Program-made: the position numbers and the translations under genes
In this document: in pieces, positions 56,480 to 64,000 of the stretch
Layout of the letters: each line of letters opens with the position of its first letter
How positions within the stretch are numbered: position 1 is the first letter of the stretch
The notes under the pieces: generated by a model
What the model was told of the DNA's origin: nothing
What the model saw: the letters and a program-made list of their open reading frames with translations, nothing else
Database searches by the model: none
Assembly: GCA_963662765.2 (NCBI GenBank)
Contig: CAXXUP010000002.1
Coordinates: 62,001-126,000 of the forward strand
DNA: 64,000 bases
Direction of reading: 5' to 3'
Source of the DNA: DATMXT01 sp963662765
GTDB taxonomy: Bacteria; Bacillota; Clostridia; Oscillospirales; Feifaniaceae

Positions 56480-59400
56480 TTGAAACTCAAATCGATTGAA
56501 ATTGTCGGCTTCAAGTCCTTTCCGGACGCCGTGACCCTGACTTTCGGCAGCGGCATCACCGCCGTCGTCGGGCCCAACGGCAGCGGCAAAAGCAATATTG
56601 TTGATGCCGTGAAATGGGTGCTCGGAGAGCAGAGCACAAAGAGCCTGCGCGGCGGCAAGATGGAGGATGTCATTTTTTCGGGGACGGCCATCCGCAAACC
56701 GACCGGCATGTCGGAGGTCAGCCTCGTCATTGACAATTCGGACGGGAGCCTGCCGACGCCTTTGTCCGAGGTCAAGGTTACCCGGAGGCTCTACCGCTCG
56801 GGCGAGAGCGAGTATCTCATAGCTGGCCGGTCGGTACGGCTTAAAGACATCAATGAGCTCTTCATGAACACGGGACTTGGCCGGGACGGCTATTCGCTGA
56901 TCGGACAGGGGAAGATCGCCGAAGTGCTGTCGGTCAGGGGAGAGGAGCGCCGCACCATTTTTGAGGAGGCGGCCGGCATCTCAAAATACCGGTACAGCCG
57001 CATCGAAAGCGAGCGCAGACTGGCAAGCGCCGAGGAAAACCTCGTGCGGCTAAAGGATATCCTCTCGGGCTACGCCTCACGGGTGGAACCGCTTCGGGCG
57101 CAGTCGGAGAAAGCGAAAAAGTACTTAGAACTGCACAGCGAGCGCAGACAGCTTGAAATCAACGTTTGGCTCGACGCCATTGAGCGCACGAAGGAGCAGC
57201 GGGCGAAGGTGCGCATCGACTTTGAGACGGTGTCGGCCCAGCTTGAAGATATCACTGGAAAACAAGACGGCATTGAGCGAACGCTTGAGGAACTTGCCGA
57301 AATGACGGCAAGGGCAAACGTCGGCCTTGATGAGACGGTGCGGGCACAGCGAGAGCTGGAAGAGGCGAGCGCCGCCGCCCGCAGCGGTATGGCCGTCATG
57401 GAAAACGACATCCGGCACAACATGGAGCGCATCGCGCAGCTTAAGAGCACGGCGGCAAGCGACGCGAAACTGGGTGAGCGGCTTGCATCTGAGCGGGAAG
57501 CACTCAAAACAAAGTTGGCGCTGCAGGAGGAAAAAAAGGCAGCCCTGACGTGTGAAATAGGCACCCTGGAAGAGCAGCTTGGTGCGGGTGGCGACCGGCA
57601 GATTTTGGACCGCATCGCGCAGCTCGAAGCGGAAATTTCCGCCGCCGCAGCAGGGCAGACTGAGTGCCGGCTTGAAATCGGCAAAGCCGAGTCTTCCTTA
57701 GCCTCGCTTGATGAGAACAGGCGGCGCCGGGACGGGGACAAGTCGGTAAGGCAGACGAGACTGACCGACGTGCTGCAAAAAGCGGCTGAACTTGAAGCGT
57801 CGCTTGCCGATCGGCAACGCCGGTGTAAAGCCGCCGACAATGTCGGCATTGGATACGGGAAGATCGTGTCGAACCGCACAGAAAAGCTGGCCGGCGTCGA
57901 CGAGGAACTTGTGGGGCTTGCCCGCGCCATGGCCGAAAAGGCGGAGCGCCGCCGGCTGCTTGAAGGGTTAGAGCAGAGCATGGAGGGGTTTTCCGGATCG
58001 GTGCGGGCCGTTTTAAAGGCGGCCGAGCAGAGCAGACTGCGGGGCATCCACGGCACCGTGGCGTCCCTTCTCTCAACGGAAGACAAATTTTCGACGGCCA
58101 TTGAGACGGCACTCGGATACGCCATGCAAAACATCGTGACCGACACCGAGGGGGACGCCAAGGCTGCCATCGCCCTGCTTCGGGAGCGGGGGGCGGGACG
58201 TGCCACTTTTTTACCCATCGCGACCATTCGCGGCCGAGCTATGGAGGTGCCCCGCGCGGGACAGGGGTATTACGGTATCGCGTCTGGGCTTGTTAAAACC
58301 GACGCCAAGTATCGCGAAATCATAGAGAACCTACTCGGGCGTACGGCCGTTGCGGAAGACCTCGACGCAGGCCTTGCCATCGCCCGCGAAAACGGGTATA
58401 AGTTCCGCATTGTCACACTGGACGGCCAGGTGGTCAACGCCGGCGGCTCTATGACCGGCGGCTCCTTGGCCAAAGAGACCGGCATCCTGTCCCGCCGGGG
58501 AGAGATTACGGCGCTGGAGGGTGAGCTCGCCAAGATGGAGGCGCGCCGCGATGTACTGCGGGAGGAACGGGTACGGTTTTCGGAGGAGCTTGCGGGCGCA
58601 AAGGCCAACCTCGAGGCGGCACTGGCCGAAGGCCGTGTGGCCAAAGAGGAGGCCATCCGATTTGAAAGTGAGCTTCAGGCTGCCAAAAAGGAGGCGGCCG
58701 GGCTTGAAGATGAGCAGGGATGGCTGCAAAAAACCCATGACGAGGAGGCCGCCCGCGAGGGTGAGCTAAACGATATTCTTGCAAAAGCTGGGGCAAGAGA
58801 GAGAGAACTTGTGGCGCGGCAGGTCCAGCTTGAGGCGACGGGCGCCGAGCTGGCGCAACTGCTTGCGGTCGAGCGGGCCCACCTGGAAGGACTTCGGGAG
58901 ACGGTTGCCAAACTGCGGGTCGACGCCCTCATGGCCGGGCGCGACATAGAACAGACGCTGCTAGACCTCGACAAAAACAGGGATGCGGCGCTTCTAAACT
59001 CCACCGATTCGGGCGAGCGGGCTTTGGAAATCGAGCGGATGACGGCTGAAAACGAACGGTTGACCCGCGAGATTGCACAGATGGAAGGGGCGGAGGGACA
59101 GACCGGCATCCGCCGCGCCGAACTTTTCGCACGGGCCGCAGAGCTTGCGGCAAAACGGGATGAAGCCGAATCAAGACAGAGCGGACTGCGCCGGGAGCTG
59201 CGAGAGGTGGGCGAACTCAAAGAGCGGCTTGTTAAAGAGCATACGCGGCTTGAAAATAAACTTGCCGCAATTGCGGCCGACTGTGACAACTCCATCACAC
59301 GGCTGTGGGATGAATACGAACTGACGGTTTCGGCTGCAGCCGCCTTGCGTACCCCCATAGAGAGCCTGACTGGGGCAAACCGGCGTATTGCCGAACTGCG

Positions 59401-60037
59401 GGGTGCCATTAAGGAGCTCGGCAACATCAACATCGATGCCATCGAGGAGTACAAAGAGGTCAAGGAACGGTACGAGTTCTACACCGGCCAGATTGAGGAC
59501 CTCGAGCATGCTCGGAGCGAGCTCGACAAAGTGATCGGGGAGCTGACCGAACAGATGAAGGTCATTTTTGCTGAGCAGTTTAAAATTATCAACGACAACT
59601 TTGCCAAGACTTTCTCCGATCTGTTCGGCGGAGGGAGTGCAAAGCTGATTTTGTCCGACCCTTCCGACGTGCTGGAGTCGGGCATCGACATCAAGGTGCA
59701 GCCGCCCGGAAAACTGATCAACAACCTGACCGCCCTGTCGGGCGGAGAACAGGCACTTGTAGCCATTGCGCTCTACTTTGCCATTATCGGTGTGCGACCG
59801 TCGCCCTTTGTCATCCTCGACGAGATCGACACGGCGCTCGACGAGGTCAATGTCGTGCGGCTTGGTGACTACTACAGGAATTTCACCGACAATTCGCAGC
59901 TCATTCTCGTCACTCACCGCCGGGGTGCCATGGAGGCAGCCGACCTGCTGTACGGCGTCACAATGCAGGAGAAGGGCGTATCCAAAGTGTTGCGCATGGA
60001 TGTCTCCGAGGTGGAAAAACTCAGACTGGAGCATTAG
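56480..60037 (+). CDS. smc: Chromosome partition protein SMC
   Basis: 1185 residues. N-terminal ATPase head with Walker A GPNGSGKSNIVDAVKW, Q loop region, first coiled coil (about 165-500), hinge (about 515-670: GIHGTVASLLSTEDKF, GGSMTGGSLAKETG), second coiled coil, and C-terminal head with signature LSGGEQALVAIALYFAI and Walker B FVILDEIDTALDE. Extrudes DNA loops with ScpAB. The start is TTG at 56480 ahead of KLKSIEIVGFKSF, after GGAGAGGAGGG. Followed by ftsY after one base. Confidence 0.97.
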   Translation: MKLKSIEIVGFKSFPDAVTLTFGSGITAVVGPNGSGKSNIVDAVKWVLGEQSTKSLRGGKMEDVIFSGTAIRKPTGMSEVSLVIDNSDGSLPTPLSEVKVTRRLYRSGESEYLIAGRSVRLKDINELFMNTGLGRDGYSLIGQGKIAEVLSVRGEERRTIFEEAAGISKYRYSRIESERRLASAEENLVRLKDILSGYASRVEPLRAQSEKAKKYLELHSERRQLEINVWLDAIERTKEQRAKVRIDFETVSAQLEDITGKQDGIERTLEELAEMTARANVGLDETVRAQRELEEASAAARSGMAVMENDIRHNMERIAQLKSTAASDAKLGERLASEREALKTKLALQEEKKAALTCEIGTLEEQLGAGGDRQILDRIAQLEAEISAAAAGQTECRLEIGKAESSLASLDENRRRRDGDKSVRQTRLTDVLQKAAELEASLADRQRRCKAADNVGIGYGKIVSNRTEKLAGVDEELVGLARAMAEKAERRRLLEGLEQSMEGFSGSVRAVLKAAEQSRLRGIHGTVASLLSTEDKFSTAIETALGYAMQNIVTDTEGDAKAAIALLRERGAGRATFLPIATIRGRAMEVPRAGQGYYGIASGLVKTDAKYREIIENLLGRTAVAEDLDAGLAIARENGYKFRIVTLDGQVVNAGGSMTGGSLAKETGILSRRGEITALEGELAKMEARRDVLREERVRFSEELAGAKANLEAALAEGRVAKEEAIRFESELQAAKKEAAGLEDEQGWLQKTHDEEAAREGELNDILAKAGARERELVARQVQLEATGAELAQLLAVERAHLEGLRETVAKLRVDALMAGRDIEQTLLDLDKNRDAALLNSTDSGERALEIERMTAENERLTREIAQMEGAEGQTGIRRAELFARAAELAAKRDEAESRQSGLRRELREVGELKERLVKEHTRLENKLAAIAADCDNSITRLWDEYELTVSAAAALRTPIESLTGANRRIAELRGAIKELGNINIDAIEEYKEVKERYEFYTGQIEDLEHARSELDKVIGELTEQMKVIFAEQFKIINDNFAKTFSDLFGGGSAKLILSDPSDVLESGIDIKVQPPGKLINNLTALSGGEQALVAIALYFAIIGVRPSPFVILDEIDTALDEVNVVRLGDYYRNFTDNSQLILVTHRRGAMEAADLLYGVTMQEKGVSKVLRMDVSEVEKLRLEH

Positions 60038-60038
60038 A

Positions 60039-60887
60039 ATGGGACTTTTTACAAAGCTGTTTTCTTCGTTTAAAAAGCTGGACGACGAGCTCTTCGATGA
60101 GCTTGAAGAGGCCATGATCGCCGCCGACATTGGGGCGCAGGCCGCAATGGAAATGACAGGGCGCCTTCGGGCCGAGGCCAAGGAGCGCAAGACGCCGGAC
60201 GCCGATGCTTTGCGGGGGCTTTTAGTCGAACTCATTGCCGAAGAGCTGAGCTATGATGAACCGATGAAACTTGAGACAAAGCCCTCGGTCGTCCTTGTCG
60301 TTGGGGTCAACGGAGTCGGCAAGACCACTACCATCGGAAAGCTCGCCGCAAAATTTGCCGGAGAGGGCAAGAGTGTCCTGCTGGGCGCTGCCGACACCTT
60401 CCGGGCGGCGGCCGCCGACCAGCTTGAGATATGGGCAAAGCGTGCCGGTGCCGCCATCGTACGGCATCAGGAGGGCAGCGATCCGGCCGCCGTTGTCTTC
60501 GATGCCATTGCGGCGGGCCGCAGCCGCGGGGTGGACATCATCATCTGCGACACGGCAGGGCGGCTGCACAACAAAAAGAATCTCATGAATGAACTCTCAA
60601 AGATCTGCCGGGTGGTGGAACGGGAGCTGCCGGGCTGTGACCGAGAGATCCTGCTTGTCATCGACGCGACGACGGGGCAAAACGGGCTTCTCCAGGCCAA
60701 GGAGTTTGCTGCGGCCGCGCAGGTCACCGGCGTTGTTTTGACCAAGCTCGACGGCACTGCAAAAGGCGGCATCGTCATCGCAATTCGCAGAGAGCTCTCA
60801 CTGCCTGTGCGGTTTGTCGGAGTCGGTGAAACGGTGGGAGATCTGAGGGAGTTTGACCCGCGCTCCTTTGCGGAGGAGCTCGTATGA
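60039..60887 (+). CDS. ftsY: Signal recognition particle receptor FtsY
   Basis: 282 residues: a short N domain without the long acidic A region, then the G domain with VVGVNGVGKTTTIGKLAAKF, DTFRAAAADQLEIW, DTAGRLHNKKNLMNEL and TKLDGTAKGG. Receptor for Ffh at the membrane. ATG at 60039 right after smc; ends with ATGA overlap to rdgB. Confidence 0.97.
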   Translation: MGLFTKLFSSFKKLDDELFDELEEAMIAADIGAQAAMEMTGRLRAEAKERKTPDADALRGLLVELIAEELSYDEPMKLETKPSVVLVVGVNGVGKTTTIGKLAAKFAGEGKSVLLGAADTFRAAAADQLEIWAKRAGAAIVRHQEGSDPAAVVFDAIAAGRSRGVDIIICDTAGRLHNKKNLMNELSKICRVVERELPGCDREILLVIDATTGQNGLLQAKEFAAAAQVTGVVLTKLDGTAKGGIVIAIRRELSLPVRFVGVGETVGDLREFDPRSFAEELV

Positions 60888-61486
60888 CCATTCGGGAAAT
60901 TGTGGTAGCGACCTCAAACATGGGTAAACTAAGGGAGCTAAAAGAGCTCTTGGAGCCGCTGGGGCTCACGGTCCTGGCACCGGCTGAGTGCGGCATCGCG
61001 GGACTTGAGGTCGTGGAGGACGGCGACACTTTTGAAGATAATGCGTGTCTCAAAGCGAAGGCATATGCGAAGGCTGCCGGCATACCGGCAGTGGCCGACG
61101 ACTCGGGGCTTGCGATCGACGCTTTAGGGGGCGCCCCCGGCGTCTACTCCGCCCGCTACGGTGGAGAGGGTCACGACGACGCCTGGCGAGTCAACTACTT
61201 GCTCTCCAACATGAGGCAGGTGCCGGACGGGGAGCGGGGCGGCCACTTTGTGTCGGCACTGGCCTATGCCACCCCCGAGGGAGAGGGCTTTGTTGTCCGA
61301 GGTGAGTGCGCCGGTGTCATCCTGTGGGAGCCCAAGGGGATGGGCGGATTCGGGTATGATCCCATCTTCCTCTACGAACCGGACGGGCTGACCTTTTCCG
61401 AGCTTTCCGAGGTACGTAAAAATGAAATCAGTCACAGAGGCGCAGCCATGCGCTCATTTACGAAAAAGTTAGGAGAATTACAGTGA
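60884..61486 (+). CDS. rdgB: XTP/dITP diphosphatase (RdgB/HAM1)
   Basis: 200 residues. ATSNMGKLRELKELLEPLG start, FEDNACLKAKAYAKAAGIPAVADDSGLAIDALGGAPGVYSARYGG-type core (with DDSGL metal site), GFGYDPIF, and C-terminal SHRGAAMRSF. Removes non-canonical purine nucleoside triphosphates. Overlaps both neighbours. Confidence 0.96.
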   Translation: MTIREIVVATSNMGKLRELKELLEPLGLTVLAPAECGIAGLEVVEDGDTFEDNACLKAKAYAKAAGIPAVADDSGLAIDALGGAPGVYSARYGGEGHDDAWRVNYLLSNMRQVPDGERGGHFVSALAYATPEGEGFVVRGECAGVILWEPKGMGGFGYDPIFLYEPDGLTFSELSEVRKNEISHRGAAMRSFTKKLGELQ

Positions 61487-61764
61487 CAAGCAAACAGCGT
61501 GCGGCGCTTCGGGCCATGGCAAACACCATCGACACCATTTTCCAGGTGGGCAAAGACGGTCTTGGCGACGCGTTTTATAAACAGGTTGACGAGGCCTTAG
61601 AGGCCAGAGAACTCATTAAGTTGCGGGTGCTGGAGTCCTCGGGGCTGACGGCCCGCGAAGCGGCAAACGTTATTGCCACCAACTGCAAGGCAGAGCCGGT
61701 GCAGGTGATCGGGTCGCGCTTTGTGCTCTACCGGCCCGCCAAAAAACCGGTGATCAAGCTGTGA
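61483..61764 (+). CDS. yhbY: YhbY-family RNA-binding protein (CRM domain)
   Basis: 93 residues, a single CRM domain: KQRAALRAMANTIDTIFQVGKDGL, EALEARELIKLRVLESSGL, and GSRFVLYRPAK with the GxxG-like loop. Binds ribosomal precursor RNA. GTG start overlaps rdgB; GTG of nadD overlaps its end. Order rdgB-yhbY-nadD-yqeK is usual in clostridia. Confidence 0.93.
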   Translation: MTSKQRAALRAMANTIDTIFQVGKDGLGDAFYKQVDEALEARELIKLRVLESSGLTAREAANVIATNCKAEPVQVIGSRFVLYRPAKKPVIKL

Positions 61765-62342
61765 GCAGCAAAGCAATGCTGGGCGGCACTTTTAACCCGC
61801 CGCACAGCGCCCATATCGCCATGGCGCAGTACGCGCTTTCACATCTCGGTTTTGACGAGGTTATCGTCATGCCGACGGCCACGCCACCCCACAAGCTGGT
61901 GGGAGATGTCGACCCGCGGCACCGACTCGAGATGGCAAGGCTCGCATTTGCGGACATTCCGGGCGTTACAGTCTCCGACCTTGAGCAGCGCCGCGGGGGC
62001 AAGAGCTACACCATCGATACGGTGGCCGAGATCGGTCCCGTGTCGCTGTTGATGGGCGAAGACATGTTTGTCACGATCGAGAGCTGGCACAGGGCGCAGG
62101 AGCTTATCCGCACGACCGAGTTTGTGGTCTTTCCGCGGCCGGGAGGTTCGGGTGAGACTGAGGCCTTGGCGGGGCGGCTGCGGGGGCAGTACAAAGCTCG
62201 CATCATCGTCACGGACATGCCGCTGCACACGGACTCCTCGACCGAGGTCAGAAGGTGCATTGCCGAAGGCGGGCGGCCGGACGGGGTGCCGGCGGCTGTC
62301 CTGAGATATATAGAGGAGATGGGTCTGTATGTTTCCGGTTGA
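61761..62342 (+). CDS. nadD: Nicotinate-nucleotide adenylyltransferase
   Basis: 193 residues. LGGTFNPPHSAHIAMAQYAL (T/HxGH type), VMPTATPPHK, RLEMARLAFADIPGV and the C-terminal HTDSSTEVRRCI (ISST-like) are present. Makes deamido-NAD. GTG start at 61761; overlaps yqeK by 14 bp. Confidence 0.96.
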   Translation: MSSKAMLGGTFNPPHSAHIAMAQYALSHLGFDEVIVMPTATPPHKLVGDVDPRHRLEMARLAFADIPGVTVSDLEQRRGGKSYTIDTVAEIGPVSLLMGEDMFVTIESWHRAQELIRTTEFVVFPRPGGSGETEALAGRLRGQYKARIIVTDMPLHTDSSTEVRRCIAEGGRPDGVPAAVLRYIEEMGLYVSG

Positions 62343-62910
62343 AAAATACAAAGCGGCACTGCTGGAGCGGCAGAGCGGAAAAAGGCTTTCACACAGCCTT
62401 TCTGTGGCCGACGAGGCCGTGAAGCTTGCAAAACTGTACGGTGCCGATCCCGACAGAGCCTACGCGGCCGGACTTCTGCACGACATCACAAAACAGGAGA
62501 GCTATGAAAATCAGTTGCGGCTTTGCACGAATTTTGATATAATTCTCTCTAATCTTGAAAGAAAGACCCCAAAGCTCTTGCACGCCATTACCGGCGAGCA
62601 GGTTGCCCGCCGGGAGCTCGGCGTCCTTGACCCCGTGGTGCTGGACGCCATAAGGTTCCACACGACAGCCAAGGCCGGCATGCCGCTGCTGACGGCCATC
62701 CTGTACCTCGCCGATTACGTCGAGCCGCTTCGGCAGTTCGAGGGAGTCGAGCGGGTGCGCGAGGTCGTCTATACCGATTTCGACGAGGCGCTGCGCCGTG
62801 CGCTGGACGCAACCATCATCGAGGTGGTCGGTGCGGGCAGTCTGCTGCATCCGGATACGCTGGCGGCCAGAAACGAGGTCGTAGAGAGGAGGCTTTTCGT
62901 TGTCAGGTAA
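62329..62910 (+). CDS. yqeK: HD-domain hydrolase YqeK (diadenosine tetraphosphatase type)
   Basis: 193 residues. HD metal site HSLSVADEAVKLAKLYGAD...LLHDITK (His and His-Asp), then LLHAITGEQVARRELG, IRFHTTAKAGMPLLTAILYLADYVEP. YqeK proteins cleave Ap4A symmetrically. Overlaps nadD at the start and the LCP gene at its end. Confidence 0.94.
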   Translation: MFPVEKYKAALLERQSGKRLSHSLSVADEAVKLAKLYGADPDRAYAAGLLHDITKQESYENQLRLCTNFDIILSNLERKTPKLLHAITGEQVARRELGVLDPVVLDAIRFHTTAKAGMPLLTAILYLADYVEPLRQFEGVERVREVVYTDFDEALRRALDATIIEVVGAGSLLHPDTLAARNEVVERRLFVVR

Positions 62911-64000
62911 GCGCGTTGCGAAAAAGCCAAAAAAGAATGGAGACGGCGCCTCCCGGCAAAGTCCCGGCGAGTCCTCAAGACCGCCCGAGAATGCTGGGAA
63001 GGAAGCCTTTCATCAATTATACGGCACCGAGCTGCCCGAGGAAGATATACTGTCAAAAGCCGGGGGGACCGACTACCCGGACTTGCCGGACGAAGATGCC
63101 GAGCAGCCGGAGCAGTCCAGGCAGGACCGCGCTGCCGAAATCCGGGCCGCCATTGAGGCTGCCATTGCAGCGCAGGAGGCCTCTAGGGCCGCAAGCCGGC
63201 CTGCGAAAGTGGAGACTGTACCGGATGCGGGATTCTCTGACGAGAGCGACTCCCGGGGCACAGAGGGCACCTGTGACGAGGGGCCTGAAATTTTGACTGA
63301 GTTCGTTCCGAGGCGCACCCCACCGGGGGTACTCCGTACACGTCGGGGGCAGGATGATGGGAAACAGCTAAGCCAGCCCGCGGAACAGACGGGGAAGGGC
63401 GGCACCGAGAATAGAAAGCCCCCGGCCAAAGCACCAAAGCCCTTCGGTGGGCGCAAGCAAGACGGTAAAACCGGAAAAAAGGAAAGAAAGGTCGGCCAAA
63501 AGGGAAAAAAGGCCGACATAACCGCCATAAACGAAAAGAAAGACACGGCCCAAACGCCGAAGAAATCCCGTGTCAAAAAAATCGCCATCTACCTGCTGCT
63601 CGGCATCGCCGTCCTGGCAGGCGGTGTACTCTTCTCCATATACCGTTCGGCGGCAGGGGCGTACGATCCCGGGACAACGGTGCCTGCGGACAGCGGAGCT
63701 CCCGGAAAAAAGGCCAGAGAGCGGGCGGTGCAGGCCGACCCCTCCATGGTCAGGAGAGAGGGGACCTACTGCTTTGTGGTCGGGGCGACCGACAACGAGG
63801 GCTATCGCACCGACACCATGATGCTGGTCTTCTTTGAACCGGCAAAACAGGTGCTCAACATTCTGCAGATCCCCCGCGATTTGCTCATTGAGACCGGCCA
63901 CGCCAGCAACAAGGCAAACGCGCTGTACGCTTACGGCAAGGGAGCTTTGATGAAATCGGCGCTGTCGTCGGCATTCGGAATCCCGATCGACGACTACGTC
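62900..64000 (+). CDS. LytR-CpsA-Psr (LCP) family protein, cut by window edge
   Basis: The first 367 codons are present. A very long cytoplasmic N-terminal tail (about 230 residues) is hydrophilic, first acidic (ELPEEDILSKAGG, EDAEQPEQS), then strongly basic (GRKQDGKTGKKERKVGQKGKK). One membrane helix follows (KIAIYLLLGIAVLAGGVLFSIY), then the LCP domain opens with YCFVVGATDNEGYRTDTMMLVFF and LQIPRDLLIETG. LCP enzymes attach teichoic acids or capsule glycans to peptidoglycan. TTG at 62900 with AGGAGG 7 nt upstream overlaps the yqeK end. rsfS is the expected neighbour beyond the window. Confidence 0.9.
   Translation, partial: MSGKRVAKKPKKNGDGASRQSPGESSRPPENAGKEAFHQLYGTELPEEDILSKAGGTDYPDLPDEDAEQPEQSRQDRAAEIRAAIEAAIAAQEASRAASRPAKVETVPDAGFSDESDSRGTEGTCDEGPEILTEFVPRRTPPGVLRTRRGQDDGKQLSQPAEQTGKGGTENRKPPAKAPKPFGGRKQDGKTGKKERKVGQKGKKADITAINEKKDTAQTPKKSRVKKIAIYLLLGIAVLAGGVLFSIYRSAAGAYDPGTTVPADSGAPGKKARERAVQADPSMVRREGTYCFVVGATDNEGYRTDTMMLVFFEPAKQVLNILQIPRDLLIETGHASNKANALYAYGKGALMKSALSSAFGIPIDDYV

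Overview
The window is a chromosomal segment of a GC-rich, low-GC-phylum-type (Firmicutes/Clostridia, most like Oscillospirales/Ruminococcaceae) bacterium. This rests on gene content and order: hrcA-grpE-dnaK under a CIRCE element, a Phe T-box before pheST, the ylxM-ffh-rpsP-khpA-rimM-trmD block, a clostridial division/cell-wall (dcw) cluster with spoVD, DUF881 and small-basic-protein genes before ftsZ, the rnc-radical SAM-smc-ftsY block, a meso-diaminopimelate type MurE, and frequent GTG/TTG starts with strong Shine-Dalgarno sites. No rRNA, tRNA, CRISPR array, phage or insertion sequence was seen; one short MITE-like repeat is present.

Layout. 1-4.7 kb (minus strand): heat-shock operon (dnaK start, grpE, hrcA), an unknown membrane-anchored protein with MazF, and alanine racemase. 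4.7-8.6 kb: pheST behind a T-box, with a promoter back to back with that of alr. 8.6-10.3 kb (minus): PdaA-like polysaccharide deacetylase and the Mn exporter MntP, whose 3' end is duplicated in tandem. 10.7-13.8 kb: a LysR regulator and a secreted lipoprotein flavin reductase (FMN-binding plus FAD domain), the most accessory-looking part. 13.9-17.5 kb: SRP/ribosome maturation genes. 17.5-21.5 kb: Wzy/WaaL-like polymerase, glycosyltransferase and two DUF4330-like proteins. 21.5-25.4 kb: HPr, uvrC, rsmD, coaD and a coiled-coil protein.

25.6-39.6 kb: dcw cluster mraZ-rsmH-ftsL-spoVD-murE-mraY-(repeat)-ftsW-murG-murA-divIB-DUF881-sbp-ftsZ; murF and murD are missing from their usual positions. 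39.6-42.4 kb: a CorA-type Mg transporter preceded by a 27-codon leader ORF, then a single reading frame that joins Lgt to FolD. 42.4-46 kb: rplU-rpmA, obgE, infC-rpmI-rplT with leader elements. 46-54.6 kb: Trk potassium uptake, SpoU methyltransferase, dprA, topA, trmFO, plsX, acpP. 54.8-64 kb: rnc, radical SAM, smc, ftsY, rdgB, yhbY, nadD, yqeK and a truncated LCP-family gene.

Most genes are housekeeping and tightly coupled (many ATGA/GTGA overlaps). The parts most worth follow-up are the Lgt-FolD fusion, the putative Mg-sensing leader peptide of corA, the regulated flavin-reductase unit with its palindromic operator, the mntP tail duplication, and the repeat sitting at the usual place of murD. 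Reading is by eye only: family names come from motif recognition, and no database search was possible.
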